Assembly: GCA_018242365.1 (NCBI GenBank)
Contig: JAFECB010000011.1
Span: 1-64,000, forward strand
Length of the DNA stretch: 64,000 nucleotides
Direction: 5' to 3'
Source: Pseudomonadota bacterium
GTDB taxonomy: Bacteria > Pseudomonadota > Gammaproteobacteria > Xanthomonadales > Xanthomonadaceae
Shown here piece by piece: positions 52,013-62,035 of the stretch. The notes under the pieces are model-generated. The model was not told the origin of the DNA. It saw only the letters and a list, made by a program, of their open reading frames with translations, and ran no database searches. The first letter of the stretch is position 1. Each line of letters begins with the position of its first letter. A program made the translations under genes and the position numbers.

Positions 52013-52028
52013 TCAAACAAGCGTTTGA
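52013..52028. promoter_or_regulatory. PsrA-type operator
   Basis: TCAAACAAGCGTTTGA is a palindrome that fits the described PsrA consensus (C/G)AAAC-N2-4-GTTT(G/C), with spacer AAGC. It lies 13 bases upstream of the TetR-family start at 52042, so the regulator probably represses itself and the linked fad genes. Confidence 0.7.
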
Positions 52029-52041
52029 TTCAGGGCCTGCA

Positions 52042-52665
52042 ATGACCACCCACCACTTCTCCACCAAGGATCGAATTCTGTCTGCAGCCGAGACGCTGTT
52101 CGCCCAGCAGGGCTTCACCGCCACCTCGCTGCGTCAGGTGACCAGCCGCGCCGACGTCAATATCGCGGCGGTCAATTACCACTTCGGCAGCAAGGAAAAC
52201 CTCGTCAACGAGGTGTTCCGCCGGCGCATGGACCAGATGAGCGAGGAGCGACTGGCCGGCCTCAAGGCGGCCTGTCGCGACGCCCCCGGCCAGCTCGAAC
52301 CGGTGCTGGCCGCCTTCGTCGAACCGGCACTAGCGATGGCGCAGGATCGTCATGGCGGCGCGGATTTCGTGCGTGTCATCGCCCGCGCCTATGCCGAGAG
52401 CAATGCCGGCCTGCGCAAGTTCCTGTCCGACCGCTATGGCCACGTCCTGCGCGAGTTCGCCAAGGTAATTGCCGGCTGCGTGCCTGGCTTGGGCAAGGAA
52501 GACCTGTATTGGCGGCTGGATTTCCTGGCCGGTTCGTTGGTCTATGCCATGTCCGACTTCGGCCTGATCAAGCGCCCTGCCGGCACCTCCGAATCCAGCC
52601 ACCGCCAACGGGCGGCGGCCGCCCTGATCCGCTTTGCATCGGCCGGATTCAAGGCAAACGACTGA
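52042..52665 (+). CDS. psrA: TetR-family fatty-acid regulator, PsrA-like
   Basis: 207 residues from the ATG at 52042. The N-terminal TetR DNA-binding domain is clear (STKDRILSAAETLFAQQGFT, SLRQVTSRADVNIAAVNYHF, GSKENLVNEVF). The ligand domain resembles PsrA of Pseudomonas (FVRVIARAYAESNAGLRKFL, DLYWRLDFLAGSLVYAMSDF), which senses long-chain fatty acids and controls fadBA. A PsrA-type palindrome precedes the gene, and fadB and fadA follow on the same strand with 24 bases before fadB. These support the call. Confidence 0.8.
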   Translation: MTTHHFSTKDRILSAAETLFAQQGFTATSLRQVTSRADVNIAAVNYHFGSKENLVNEVFRRRMDQMSEERLAGLKAACRDAPGQLEPVLAAFVEPALAMAQDRHGGADFVRVIARAYAESNAGLRKFLSDRYGHVLREFAKVIAGCVPGLGKEDLYWRLDFLAGSLVYAMSDFGLIKRPAGTSESSHRQRAAAALIRFASAGFKAND

Positions 52666-52689
52666 TTGATTTTCAAGGAGATAGAGAAC

Positions 52690-55062
52690 ATGTTTGATAA
52701 ATTGCATGTGCGCCGGGTCGCGGTACTGGGCGCTGGCGTCATGGGCGCGCAGATCGCGGCACACCTGACCAATGCCGGCGTGGATACCGTGCTTTTCGAC
52801 CTGCCGGCCAAGGTCGGCCCGGCCGACGGCATCGTGCTGAAGGCCATCGCCAACCTCGGCAAGTTGTCGCCCGCACCGCTGGCGAGCAAGGCACTGGCAA
52901 CCGCGATCACGCCTGCCAACTACGACAGCGGGCTCGACCAGCTCAGGGGCTGCGATCTGGTCATCGAGGCGATTGCCGAGAGGATGGACTGGAAGCAGGA
53001 CCTGTACCGCAAGATCGCCCCGTTCGTGCCCGCCCATGCAGTGCTGGCTTCGAACACATCCGGCCTTGGAATCAACAAGTTGGCCGAAGTACTTCCAGAA
53101 GAACTTCGCCATCGTTTCTGCGGTGTGCACTTCTTCAACCCGCCCCGCTACATGCATCTGGCCGAACTGATCCCGGCCAAGGCCACCGACCCGCGCGTGC
53201 TGGAGGGGCTGGAAACCTTCCTCGTCACCACCCTGGGCAAGGGCGTGGTCTACGCCAAGGACACCCCGAATTTCATCGGCAACCGCATCGGCGTGTTCTC
53301 GATCCTGTCGGTGATCCACCACACCCACCAGTTCGGGCTGGGCTTCGATGAGGTCGATGCGTTGACCGGCCCCCTGCTCGGCCGCCCGAAATCGGCGACT
53401 TACCGCACCTCGGACGTGGTCGGGCTGGACACCATGGCCCACGTCATCCAGACCATGGCTGACACTTTGGCCGACGATCCCTGGCATGGCTATTTCCAGA
53501 CGCCGGATTGGCTGCAGGCACTGATCGGCAAGGGTGCCCTGGGCCAGAAGACCGGAGCCGGCATCTTCCGCAAAGTCGGCAAGGACATCGTCGTGCTTGA
53601 TCTTGAAAAGCAGGACTATCGCCCTGCTGATCGCGTTGCCGCACCGGAGGTGGTCGAAATCCTCAAACTGCGCAACCCGGCGGAGAAATTTGCCAAGCTG
53701 CGCGAATGCGCGCATCCGCAGGCGCAATTCCTGTGGGCCTGCTTCCGCGACCTGTTCCATTACAGCGCCTTCCACCTCGCCGATATCGCCGACACCGCCC
53801 GCGACGTGGATCTGGCGATCCGTTGGGGCTACGGCTGGGCACAGGGCCCGTTCGAAACCTGGCAGTCCGCCGGCTGGCAGCAGATCGCCCAGTGGGTCGG
53901 TGAGGACATCGCCGCCGGCAAAGCGATGAGTCCTGCTGCGCTGCCGGCCTGGGCCACCGATGGTCGCAGCGGCGTGCATGCGGCCGAAGGCAGCTACAGC
54001 CCCGCCAGCAACACCGTCAAGCCGCGCTCTGCCCTGCCCGTCTATCGCCGCCAACGCTTCCCGGACCCGGTGTTGGGCGAGCGGTTCCCGGCTGGCGAAA
54101 CCGTGTTCGAAAACGACGGCCTGCGGATGTGGCATGACGGCGACGACATCGCCGTGGTCAGCTTCAAGACCAAGCTGAACACCGTCTCCGATGCGGTCAT
54201 AGACGGCATGCAGGAGGCCATCACCCGCGCCGAGCACGACTTCGCCGGGCTCGTGGTCTGGCAGCCGAAGGAACCGTTCTCCGCCGGTGCTGACCTCGCC
54301 GGTGCGCTGGGCGCGCTGCAAGCCGGCAAGCTCGCCGAGTTCGAAGCGATGGTGGCCGGCTTCCAGGCCACCAGCCAGCGCCTCAAGTATTCGCTGGTGC
54401 CGGTGGTGGCCGCGGTGCGCGGGCTGGCGCTGGGCGGCGGTTGCGAATTCCAGATGCACAGCAGCAAGACCGTGGCCCATCTGGAAAGCTACATCGGGCT
54501 GGTCGAAGCCGGCGTCGGCCTGTTGCCGGCCGGCGGTGGACTGAAGGAATTCGCGGTGCGTGCCGCCGCTGCAGCAGGCCCGGGCGGTGACGTGTTCGCC
54601 GAGCTGAAGAAGGTGTTCGAAACCGTTGCGATGGCCAAGGTCTCGACCTCGGCGCGCAATGCGCAGGAGCTGGGCCTGATGCGGGCCGGCGACAAGGTCG
54701 TGTTCAACGCCTTCGAGCTGCTGCACATCGCCAAGGCCGAGGCCCGCGGCATGGCCGAGGCCGGCTATCGTCCGCCGCTGCCGGCGCGCGCGATCCCGGT
54801 GGCGGGTGACGTCGGCATCGCCACCTTCAAGATGCTGCTGGTCAACATGCTGGAAGGCCGCTTCATCAGCCCCTACGACTACGAGATCGCCGAGCGCATC
54901 GCCACCATCCTGTGCGGCGGCAATCTGGATCGCGGCGCATTGGTGGACGAGGACTGGCTGCTCAAGCTGGAGCGCCGGCACTTCGTCGAACTGGCGCAGC
55001 AGGAGAAAACCCAGGCGCGCATCGCGCACATGCTGAAGACCGGCAAGCCGTTGCGCAACTAA
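52690..55062 (+). CDS. fadB: 3-hydroxyacyl-CoA dehydrogenase / enoyl-CoA hydratase (FadN/FadB-like)
   Basis: 790 residues from the ATG at 52690, with AAGGAGA upstream. The NAD-binding start VAVLGAGVMGAQIAAHLTNA is followed by the dehydrogenase catalytic region (GVHFFNPPRYMHLAELI, TPNFIGNRIGVFSI). A C-terminal crotonase domain begins around residue 490 (LVVWQPKEPFSAGADL and RGLALGGGCEFQMHSSKTVA). This order, dehydrogenase before hydratase, is that of FadN of Bacillus and not that of E. coli FadB (hydratase first). It catalyses two steps of beta-oxidation; fadA supplies the thiolase. Confidence 0.9.
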   Translation: MFDKLHVRRVAVLGAGVMGAQIAAHLTNAGVDTVLFDLPAKVGPADGIVLKAIANLGKLSPAPLASKALATAITPANYDSGLDQLRGCDLVIEAIAERMDWKQDLYRKIAPFVPAHAVLASNTSGLGINKLAEVLPEELRHRFCGVHFFNPPRYMHLAELIPAKATDPRVLEGLETFLVTTLGKGVVYAKDTPNFIGNRIGVFSILSVIHHTHQFGLGFDEVDALTGPLLGRPKSATYRTSDVVGLDTMAHVIQTMADTLADDPWHGYFQTPDWLQALIGKGALGQKTGAGIFRKVGKDIVVLDLEKQDYRPADRVAAPEVVEILKLRNPAEKFAKLRECAHPQAQFLWACFRDLFHYSAFHLADIADTARDVDLAIRWGYGWAQGPFETWQSAGWQQIAQWVGEDIAAGKAMSPAALPAWATDGRSGVHAAEGSYSPASNTVKPRSALPVYRRQRFPDPVLGERFPAGETVFENDGLRMWHDGDDIAVVSFKTKLNTVSDAVIDGMQEAITRAEHDFAGLVVWQPKEPFSAGADLAGALGALQAGKLAEFEAMVAGFQATSQRLKYSLVPVVAAVRGLALGGGCEFQMHSSKTVAHLESYIGLVEAGVGLLPAGGGLKEFAVRAAAAAGPGGDVFAELKKVFETVAMAKVSTSARNAQELGLMRAGDKVVFNAFELLHIAKAEARGMAEAGYRPPLPARAIPVAGDVGIATFKMLLVNMLEGRFISPYDYEIAERIATILCGGNLDRGALVDEDWLLKLERRHFVELAQQEKTQARIAHMLKTGKPLRN

Positions 55063-55204
55063 TGATGGAAAAGATCGGGCATCCTGCCGCGACTTTTCCG
55101 GCGCGGGTGAAAGGCGCGACTTTCACCCGCTTGCGCGGCATCGCATGCGATGCCGCGGCGGCACATCCCTGTGCCGCCCACACCTCAAACATCGGAGTCA
55201 ACCC

Positions 55205-56410
55205 ATGAGCAAGCAAATCCAGGACGCCTACATCTGCGCCGCCACCCGCACCCCCGTCGGCAAGGCACCCAAGGGCGTGTTCCACAACACCCGTCCCGAC
55301 GACATGCTCGCCTTCGTGCTGCGCTCCGTGTTGGCACAGGCACCCGGCGTGGACGCCAGCAGGATCGGCGATGTGATCATCGGCTGCGCGATGCCCGAGG
55401 CCGAGCAAGGCATGAACGTGGCGCGGATCGGCCTGCTGCTGGCAGGCCTTCCGAATTCCGTGCCCGGCCAGACCATCAACCGTTTCTGCTCCTCGGGCTT
55501 GCAGGCGGTGGCGCTGGCCGCCAATGAAATTCGCTTGGGCAACGCCGAGCTGATGCTGGCCGGCGGCACCGAATCGATGTCGATGGTGCCGATGATGGGG
55601 CACAAGGTGGCGATGGCACCGTCAGTGTTTGCCAACGACCATGTCAATATCGCCTACGGTATGGGCATCACCGCCGAAAAGGTGGCCGAGGAATGGAAAA
55701 TCTCGCGCGAAGCACAGGACACTTTCGCACTGGCCTCGCATCAGAAAGCGCTGGCCGCGCAGGCCGCCGGTGAGTTCCGCGATGAAATCAGTCCCTACGA
55801 AGTCGTCAGCCATCAGCCTGACCTGGCCGGCAACACCATTCGCCTGAAACAGCTGCGGGTCGAAAACGATGAAGGCCCGCGCGCCGACACCTCGCTGGAC
55901 GTGCTGGCCAAGCTGCGCCCGGTGTTCCGCAACGGCCAGTTCGGCGGCACCGTCACCGCTGGCAATTCCTCGCAGATGAGCGACGGCGCCGGCGCGGTGC
56001 TGCTGGCCTCCGAGCAGGCGATCAAGGACTATGGGTTGACCCCGCTGGCGCGCTTTGTCAGCTTCAGCGTGGCCGGCGTGCGTCCTGAGGTGATGGGCAT
56101 CGGCCCGATCGCGGCGATCCCGAAGGCGTTGGAACAGGCCGGAATGACCCAGGATCAACTCGACTGGATCGAGCTCAACGAAGCCTTCGCCGCGCAGTCG
56201 CTGGCGGTGATCCACGACTGCAAGCTCGATCCGACCAAGGTCAACCCGCTGGGCGGAGCAATCGCCTTGGGTCACCCGCTCGGCGCGACCGGCGCGGTGC
56301 GCACCGCCACCCTCGTCCACGGCCTGCGCCGGCGCAAGCAGAAGTACGGCATGGTGACGATGTGCATCGGCACCGGCATGGGCGCGGCGGGGATTTTCGA
56401 GGCGCTGTAA
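55205..56410 (+). CDS. fadA: Acetyl-CoA C-acyltransferase FadA (3-ketoacyl-CoA thiolase)
   Basis: 401 residues from the ATG at 55205. It cleaves 3-ketoacyl-CoA in the last step of beta-oxidation. The active cysteine is in [19 protein letters not shown], and the other catalytic motifs are [16 protein letters not shown] and [16 protein letters not shown]. The N-terminal [20 protein letters not shown] is family-typical. It lies 142 bases after fadB, a gap that holds GC-rich hairpins, so it is part of the psrA-fadBA unit but may be read at a different level. Confidence 0.95.
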   Translation: MSKQIQDAYICAATRTPVGKAPKGVFHNTRPDDMLAFVLRSVLAQAPGVDASRIGDVIIGCAMPEAEQGMNVARIGLLLAGLPNSVPGQTINRFCSSGLQAVALAANEIRLGNAELMLAGGTESMSMVPMMGHKVAMAPSVFANDHVNIAYGMGITAEKVAEEWKISREAQDTFALASHQKALAAQAAGEFRDEISPYEVVSHQPDLAGNTIRLKQLRVENDEGPRADTSLDVLAKLRPVFRNGQFGGTVTAGNSSQMSDGAGAVLLASEQAIKDYGLTPLARFVSFSVAGVRPEVMGIGPIAAIPKALEQAGMTQDQLDWIELNEAFAAQSLAVIHDCKLDPTKVNPLGGAIALGHPLGATGAVRTATLVHGLRRRKQKYGMVTMCIGTGMGAAGIFEAL

Positions 56411-56426
56411 CGCGCACTACCCCGTT

Positions 56427-56485
56427 GGAGCGCACCGCAGGGGCGCGATTTGCGGCATTGCCGTCGCGCCCCGATGGTGCGCTCC
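56427..56485. terminator. Long inverted repeat between fadA and galU, likely bidirectional terminator
   Basis: GGAGCGCACC (56427-56436) pairs with GGTGCGCTCC (56476-56485), and GGGGCGCGA (56440-56448) with TCGCGCCCC (56464-56472), leaving GCA/GAT mismatches between the two stems. The structure fits between the convergent genes fadA (plus) and galU (minus). No T-run follows, so it may be a repetitive intergenic palindrome also acting as a barrier. Confidence 0.6.
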
Positions 56486-56500
56486 CACAGGTTTCTCGGG

Positions 56501-57412
56501 TCAGCTCTCTTTCACGCCCATTTCATCCAGCGCGCTGCGCATCAGGTGTTGCGCGGCGTCGCTGAGTTTTTCGTTGTCCAGCGCAAACCGGATCGTCGCT
56601 TCGATCAGGCCGAGATGGGTGCCACAGTCGAAACGGGTGCCGCGGAAGCGGAATGCATCCACTTGCTCGCTGTCGAGCAGGGCCGCAATCGCATCAGTGA
56701 GCTGGATCTCGCCGCCGGCACCGCGCGGCGTGGTTTCCAGCAAGTCGAAAATTCGTGGCGACAGCACATAGCGCCCCACCACCGCCAGCGTGCTCGGTGC
56801 AACATCCGGTGACGGCTTTTCGACGATCTCGGTGATGCGACCAGCTTGGCCATCGAAGGCATCGGTGGCGACGATGCCGTAGCTGGCGGTCTGCGCACGC
56901 GGCACGTCCTGCACTGCCACCGCGCTGCCACCCGTGCGCTCGGCATGTGCGGCCATCTGCTGCAATGCGCCTTCGCCACGACTCCAGATCAGATCATCCG
57001 GCAGCAGTACGGCGAATGGCTCGTCACCGACGACGGGTTTCGCGCACAGCACGGCATGGCCGAGCCCCAGCGCCTCGGCCTGGGTCACGAACACCGCACG
57101 CACGCCTTCCGGCAGCACGTTGCGGATCAGGTCGAGCTGGTCCTGCTTGCCGGATTTTTCCAGCTTCTGTTCAAGCTCGTAGGCCTTGTCGAAATAGTCC
57201 GCCACCGCGTGCTTGTAGCGATTGGTGACGAAGATCAGGGTGTCGCAGCCGGCAGCGATGGCTTCATCCACGGCGTACTGGATCAGCGGCCGATCGACGA
57301 TCGGCAGCATTTCCTTGGGAACGGTCTTGGTGGCGGGCAGGAAGCGCGTGCCGAGCCCGGCGACGGGGAACACGGCTTTGCGGATGCGGGTGGTCGGAGT
57401 GGGATTGGTCAT
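56501..57412 (-). CDS. galU: UTP-glucose-1-phosphate uridylyltransferase GalU
   Basis: 303 residues. It makes UDP-glucose for polysaccharide and lipopolysaccharide synthesis. The nucleotide-binding start RKAVFPVAGLGTRFLPATKT and PKEMLPIVDRPLIQYAVDEA are family-specific. LPDDLIWSRGEGALQQMAAH and GGEIQLTDAIAALL also match. Xanthan-type polysaccharide makers depend on it, but no such genes are in the window. It is convergent with fadA across a large palindrome. Confidence 0.95.
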   Translation of the reverse strand: MTNPTPTTRIRKAVFPVAGLGTRFLPATKTVPKEMLPIVDRPLIQYAVDEAIAAGCDTLIFVTNRYKHAVADYFDKAYELEQKLEKSGKQDQLDLIRNVLPEGVRAVFVTQAEALGLGHAVLCAKPVVGDEPFAVLLPDDLIWSRGEGALQQMAAHAERTGGSAVAVQDVPRAQTASYGIVATDAFDGQAGRITEIVEKPSPDVAPSTLAVVGRYVLSPRIFDLLETTPRGAGGEIQLTDAIAALLDSEQVDAFRFRGTRFDCGTHLGLIEATIRFALDNEKLSDAAQHLMRSALDEMGVKES

Positions 57413-57452
57413 CCAGCCATTCTACGAAAGCCGGGCACGAATAGTCGCGGAC

Positions 57453-58631
57453 TCACACCACCGAATAATTCAACAGCGGCTTGACCGTGCCCCATTCCTT
57501 GCAGCTCGGGCACTGCCAATGGTGGCTGCGTGCACCGAAGCCGCAGCGATTGCAGCGATAGCTCGGATTGCGCGCCAGCAGTTGCTCGGTGACGTGTTTG
57601 AGATCGGACAGCGTGGCCGCGGCATCGGCACCGCTGGCCAGACTCAGGTCGATCAAGGCCGCCTCGCCCCGTACCGAGGGACGATCCTTGAGCTGGTCGG
57701 CGAGGAACCGGCGCGCCGCCGCACTACCCTCGTCGGCCTCGATCATCCTTGTGAGCGCCAGCACCGGCGCGATTCCGCGGTAGTGCTCGCACATGCCGGA
57801 CAGGAAGGCGCGGGCACCGCTGCGCTCGCCGACCTTCGCGTAGTTTTCCAGCAGGCCGGGCAGGATCACCGGCAGGAAATCAGGATCGTGCTGGGCGGCG
57901 CGTTCGAACGCCCGGATCGCACTCAGCGCGTTGCCGGCGTCGGCCTCCAGCTTGCCTTCGATCAGGCCCGCACGCACCGCGGTGGGATCGGCCGCATAGG
58001 CGCGCAGGATCGCCTGCCGCGCGGCGTCCAGATCGCCATTGGCACGATGACGTTCGGCCAATTCGCATTCGAACTGGCCGATCAATTTGCCCATCGGCTG
58101 CCCGCTGGCCGCCTCGAAACGGCTGGCGTTTTCGATGGCGTGCTCCCAGTCACGTTCCGACTGGTAGATCCCGATCAGGTGACGGAAGGCTTGCGGTGCC
58201 TGCTTGTCCAGTTGGGTCAAGTCGTTGAATACGGTTTCGGCGCGGTCCAGCAAGCCGGCGCGCATGTAATCCTCTCCCAGTGCGGAGAGCGCCTGCACGC
58301 GCTGCGCATCGCTCAGGTCCTGCCGCTGCGCCAGCGCCACGTGCAACTTGATCGCACGATCCACCTCGCCGCGCCGGCGGAACAGATGGCCCAGTGCGAT
58401 CTGGGTCTCGAACGTGTCACGGTCCAGTTCGGCGACGTGCAGGAACAGCTCGATTGCCTTGTCCGGCTGTTCGTCGAGCAGGTAATTCAGGCCGCGGAAA
58501 TAGGTGGTGGAGAGCTTGCTGACCTGATTGCCGCCGTGTTGCTCGCCGCCGCGACGACCGAGCACCCAGCCGAACAGGCCCGCGAGCGGGACGAAGATCA
58601 CCAGCCAGATCCATTGATCGAGGAAACTCAC
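57453..58631 (-). CDS. lapB: Lipopolysaccharide assembly protein LapB (YciM)
   Basis: 392 residues: one N-terminal membrane helix (WIWLVIFVPLAGLFGWVLG), then TPR repeats (TTYFRGLNYLLDEQPDKAIE, RDTFETQIALGHLFRRRGEV and others) and a rubredoxin-type metal site at the C-terminus (YRCNRCGFGARSHHWQCPSC). LapB regulates LpxC turnover by FtsH and so LPS levels. Its usual partner lapA is absent directly upstream; the gap to ihfB holds only hairpins. Confidence 0.93.
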   Translation of the reverse strand: MSFLDQWIWLVIFVPLAGLFGWVLGRRGGEQHGGNQVSKLSTTYFRGLNYLLDEQPDKAIELFLHVAELDRDTFETQIALGHLFRRRGEVDRAIKLHVALAQRQDLSDAQRVQALSALGEDYMRAGLLDRAETVFNDLTQLDKQAPQAFRHLIGIYQSERDWEHAIENASRFEAASGQPMGKLIGQFECELAERHRANGDLDAARQAILRAYAADPTAVRAGLIEGKLEADAGNALSAIRAFERAAQHDPDFLPVILPGLLENYAKVGERSGARAFLSGMCEHYRGIAPVLALTRMIEADEGSAAARRFLADQLKDRPSVRGEAALIDLSLASGADAAATLSDLKHVTEQLLARNPSYRCNRCGFGARSHHWQCPSCKEWGTVKPLLNYSVV

Positions 58632-58920
58632 GCCCTGTCCCTTTGCATGTACTGCCCTGATTCGAATACGAGGTCGTGTCGGTAGCGCATCCGCCTTCCT
58701 GCAAGCTTAAGGCAACGCTGAGTTGTCAGCGTTGCTTGCCGACCATGGAGGGTCGGCCGCGGATCGATCACTGAAGTGATTGATACGCGTGAGCCGCTTC
58801 CGGGCATGTACCGGAAGCGGCGTGTGCTGACAAGTCCAGGGGGGACTTTTCAGCATTGCCTTGACGAACCCGCCGCATGATCGCGCAACCAGCAGGCGTC
58901 CAACTGTACGGCTGTCTGAA
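58632..58920. other. Non-coding spacer between ihfB and lapB packed with hairpins
   Basis: No gene is visible in the 335 bases between lapB and ihfB. At least four hairpins lie in a row: GCAACGCTGA/TCAGCGTTGC (58712-58735), ATCACT/AGTGAT (58767-58780), CCGCTTCCGG/CCGGAAGCGG (58794-58820) and GCTGA-C-AAGTCC with GGACTT-T-TCAGC (58826-58854). The promoter of lapB should lie to the left of them on the minus strand. A structured leader or small RNA is possible. Confidence 0.5.
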
Positions 58921-58950
58921 AACAAGACGGGCCGGAAGTTCCGGCCCGTT
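58921..58950 (-). terminator. Rho-independent terminator of ihfB
   Basis: ACGGGCCGGAA (58927-58937) pairs with TTCCGGCCCGT (58939-58949). On the minus strand the stem is followed by TTGTTTTC, a T-rich tail. It lies about 17 bases behind the ihfB stop. Confidence 0.85.
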
Positions 58951-58966
58951 CTGCATCACCTGAGGA

Positions 58967-59269
58967 TCAATCCGCTTCCTGCAACGGTGCCACGTCCGAC
59001 ACCCGTTCACGCAACTCCTTGCCGGGTTTGAAATGCGGCACGTAGCGGCCAGGCAGTGCCACCGTCTCGCCGGTACGCGGATTGCGGCCGCTGCGCGGTG
59101 GGCGGAAGTGCAACGAGAAACTGCCGAACCCGCGAATCTCGATGCGCTGGCCGGTCGCCAGTGCGCCGCCCATCATCTGCAGCAACGTGCGCACCGACAG
59201 GTCGACGTCGTCGAGCTTCAGGTGCGGCTGGCGACGTGCCAGCAATTCGATGAGTTCGGATTTGGTCAT
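58967..59269 (-). CDS. ihfB: Integration host factor subunit beta
   Basis: A 100-residue HU/IHF-family DNA-bending protein. It starts [20 protein letters not shown], followed by the arm region [40 protein letters not shown] completes the signature, with the intercalating proline in the arm tip. The partner ihfA is not in the window. It follows rpsA in the usual rpsA-ihfB order, 70 bases away, with a terminator behind it. Confidence 0.96.
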   Translation of the reverse strand: MTKSELIELLARRQPHLKLDDVDLSVRTLLQMMGGALATGQRIEIRGFGSFSLHFRPPRSGRNPRTGETVALPGRYVPHFKPGKELRERVSDVAPLQEAD

Positions 59270-59339
59270 GTGCTCTTTGTCGTCGTCGAAAGAGCGACCG
59301 CGCCGGCTATCGCCGAAACGCGGTCGCCGGTTTCCGGAC

Positions 59340-61040
59340 TCAGTCGGCGCGGCTGTTCAGCTGCTCGCGCAGCAGCGCTCCCAGCTTGGTGGTGCCGCTG
59401 GCGGCCTCGGCATTGGCCTTGTTGTACTCGGTCATGGCTTCGGCGGCCTCGGCGGCATCCTTGTCCTTGATCGACAGCTGCAGGCTGCGGCCCTTGCGGT
59501 CCATGCCGACGAACTTGGCCTCGACTTCCTGACCCACCTTGAGCACCTGGCTGGCGTCCTCGATGCGGTCGTGGCTGATGTCGCGCACCGAGACATAGCC
59601 CTCGACGCCTTCGCCAAGATCAATGGTCGCGCCCTTGGCATCCACTTCCTTGACCGTGCCAGCCACCTTGCTGCCCTTCGCATGCGCGGCCATGAACTGG
59701 CCCAGCGGGTCCTGTTCCATCTGCTTGACGCCGAGGCTGATGCGCTCGCGCTCCGGATCGACCGCCAGCACAACGGCTTCCAGCGTGTCGCCCTTCTTGT
59801 AGTTGCGGGCGATTTCCTCGCCGGTGGAGTTCCAGCTCATGTCGGACAGGTGGATCAGGCCATCGATGCCGCCGTCCAGGCCGATGAAGATGCCGAAATC
59901 GGTGATCGACTTGATCTGGCCGGACACCTTGTCGTTCTTCTTGTGGATGGCCGCGAAGGTTTCCCACGGATTGCTGGTGACCTGCTTGATGCCGAGCGAA
60001 ATGCGACGACGCTCTTCGTCCACGTCCAGCACCATGACCTCGACCTCGTCACCGACCTGCACCACCTTGGCCGGATTGACGTTCTTGTTGGTCCAGTCCA
60101 TTTCGGAGACGTGCACCAGGCCTTCGACGCCCGGCTCGATCTCGACGAACGCGCCGTAATCGGTGACGTTGCTGACCTTGCCGAACACGCGGCTGTTGGA
60201 CGGATAGCGACGCGCGATGTTGTCCCACGGATCCTCGCCCATCTGCTTCAGGCCGAGCGACACGCGGTTGCGCTCGCGGTCGTACTTGAGCACGCGGACG
60301 TCGAGTTCCTGGCCGACTTCGACCACTTCGGACGGATGACGCACGCGCTTCCACGCCATGTCGGTGATGTGCAGCAGGCCGTCGATGCCGCCGAGGTCGA
60401 CGAACGCGCCGTAGTCGGTGAGGTTCTTGACCACGCCCTTGAGCACCGCGCCTTCGACCAGCTTCTCGAGCAGCTGCTCGCGCTCTTCCGAATGCTCGGT
60501 CTCGACCACCGCACGGCGGGAGACGACCACGTTGTTGCGCTTGCGATCGAGCTTGATGAGCTTGAACTCCAGCTCCTTGCCTTCGAGGTAGGCCGGATCG
60601 CGCACCGGGCGCACATCGACCAGCGAACCGGGCAGGAAGGCGCGCACGTCCTTGATGTCGACGGTGAAGCCGCCCTTCACCTTGCCGCTGATGCGGCCGA
60701 CGATCGTGGCATTGGCTTCCAGTGCTTCTTCCAGCTCATCCCACACCATGGCCTTCTTGGCCTTGTCGCGGGAGACCATGGTTTCGCCATAGCCATTCTC
60801 GATGGATTCGAGGGCGACCTTGACTTCATCGCCGATGCCGACATCGATTTCGCCGGCGTCGTTGCGGAACTGTTCGATCGGGACGATGCCCTCGGACTTC
60901 AGGCCGGTGTTGATGACGACCACGTCGTTGCGGACGTCGACCACGATGCCCTTGACGATGGCACCGGGCTTGAGCTTGGCGAAGTTGACCTGGCTGTTTT
61001 CGAACAGTTCTGCGAAGGATTCGGTGACTGCGGAGTTCAT
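59340..61040 (-). CDS. rpsA: 30S ribosomal protein S1
   Basis: 566 residues from the ATG at 61040 ([20 protein letters not shown]). It carries six S1/OB-fold repeats, for example [80 protein letters not shown] and [21 protein letters not shown]1 binds mRNA leaders and helps initiation on the 30S subunit. E. coli S1 has 557 residues. Located between cmk and ihfB, as in most gammaproteobacteria. Confidence 0.97.
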   Translation of the reverse strand: MNSAVTESFAELFENSQVNFAKLKPGAIVKGIVVDVRNDVVVINTGLKSEGIVPIEQFRNDAGEIDVGIGDEVKVALESIENGYGETMVSRDKAKKAMVWDELEEALEANATIVGRISGKVKGGFTVDIKDVRAFLPGSLVDVRPVRDPAYLEGKELEFKLIKLDRKRNNVVVSRRAVVETEHSEEREQLLEKLVEGAVLKGVVKNLTDYGAFVDLGGIDGLLHITDMAWKRVRHPSEVVEVGQELDVRVLKYDRERNRVSLGLKQMGEDPWDNIARRYPSNSRVFGKVSNVTDYGAFVEIEPGVEGLVHVSEMDWTNKNVNPAKVVQVGDEVEVMVLDVDEERRRISLGIKQVTSNPWETFAAIHKKNDKVSGQIKSITDFGIFIGLDGGIDGLIHLSDMSWNSTGEEIARNYKKGDTLEAVVLAVDPERERISLGVKQMEQDPLGQFMAAHAKGSKVAGTVKEVDAKGATIDLGEGVEGYVSVRDISHDRIEDASQVLKVGQEVEAKFVGMDRKGRSLQLSIKDKDAAEAAEAMTEYNKANAEAASGTTKLGALLREQLNSRAD

Positions 61041-61196
61041 TGAAAATCTCGAGTGGATACACAGGTTGCACGCAGGTGCGCGCAACCCACCTTGGGTCTG
61101 GCGTCGGCGCGACTGCGCCTTGCCATGTGTGATGGAAGGACACCGCGGGCCGGGATGGCCTGCGGAACGGTTCTGCTGCGCAAGACGCGTCGTTCG

Positions 61197-61895
61197 TCAG
61201 CGATGCGGGCCGGACACGAGTTCCAGCACGCGTGCAACCACGACCTCGACGGCCAACCCGGTGGTGTCGATGACAACGGCATCCGGGGCTGGCCGCAGCG
61301 GCGCGACCGCGCGATTGGCATCGCGGGCGTCACGGGCGACGATCTCTTGCAGCAGACCGCCAATTGTGACGGAAACCCCTTTGTCTTTCAACTGTTTATA
61401 GCGCCTTTCCGCACGCTCCTCGGCGCTCGCGGTCAGGAACACCTTGTGCGCCGCCTGCGGGAAGATCACCGTGCCCATGTCACGGCCATCGGCAACCAGC
61501 CCGGGCGGCTGGCGGAACGCGCGCTGGCGCTCGGTCAGCGCGGAGCGCACCTCGGGGATCGCGGCTATGGCCGAAGCCGCCGCACCGGCGGTTTCGGTGC
61601 GCAGCTCGTCGGTGGCGTCGATCCCGTTCACCAGGACGCGAGGCTCGCCTTCCGCAGAGTCGCGGAACCCGACCTCGGTGGCATGGGTGCAGCGCACCAG
61701 CGCCGCCACGTCGGAAAGATCCAGTGAAGACCAGCCGGCGGCGACCGCGACCGCGCGGTACAGCGCGCCGGAATCGAGGTAGTGCCAGCCCAGGCGGGCC
61801 GCGACCAGCCGGCTGATGGTGCCCTTGCCGGAACCGGAGGGGCCGTCGATGGTCATCACGTCGACGTCGGGATTCGCTGCAGTGGTCTCATCCAT
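61197..61895 (-). CDS. cmk: Cytidylate kinase
   Basis: 232 residues from the ATG at 61895. It phosphorylates CMP and dCMP. The P-loop is [20 protein letters not shown], with [16 protein letters not shown] and [20 protein letters not shown] typical of Cmk, and [16 protein letters not shown] near the C-terminus. It precedes rpsA by 156 bases. The frame extends upstream into an unconserved stretch, so the ATG at 61895 was chosen where homology begins. Confidence 0.95.
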   Translation of the reverse strand: MDETTAANPDVDVMTIDGPSGSGKGTISRLVAARLGWHYLDSGALYRAVAVAAGWSSLDLSDVAALVRCTHATEVGFRDSAEGEPRVLVNGIDATDELRTETAGAAASAIAAIPEVRSALTERQRAFRQPPGLVADGRDMGTVIFPQAAHKVFLTASAEERAERRYKQLKDKGVSVTIGGLLQEIVARDARDANRAVAPLRPAPDAVVIDTTGLAVEVVVARVLELVSGPHR

Positions 61896-62035
61896 GCGCT
61901 TTAGTATCGCCGATGCAAGCACCGATGCGTCACGGCCACCAGGTATCGTTGCACGCTGAACGGAAAACCGGTTAGAATGCGCGGCTTGCTCGTTGTTTTC
62001 CATCCGATCCATTCGCTTATCTGCCGAGGTTTGTC

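Noticed and set aside
52330..55029. 899-codon antisense frame over psrA-fadB
   Set aside because: Shadow of fadB; composition (Gln/His/Arg-rich) fits no protein family.
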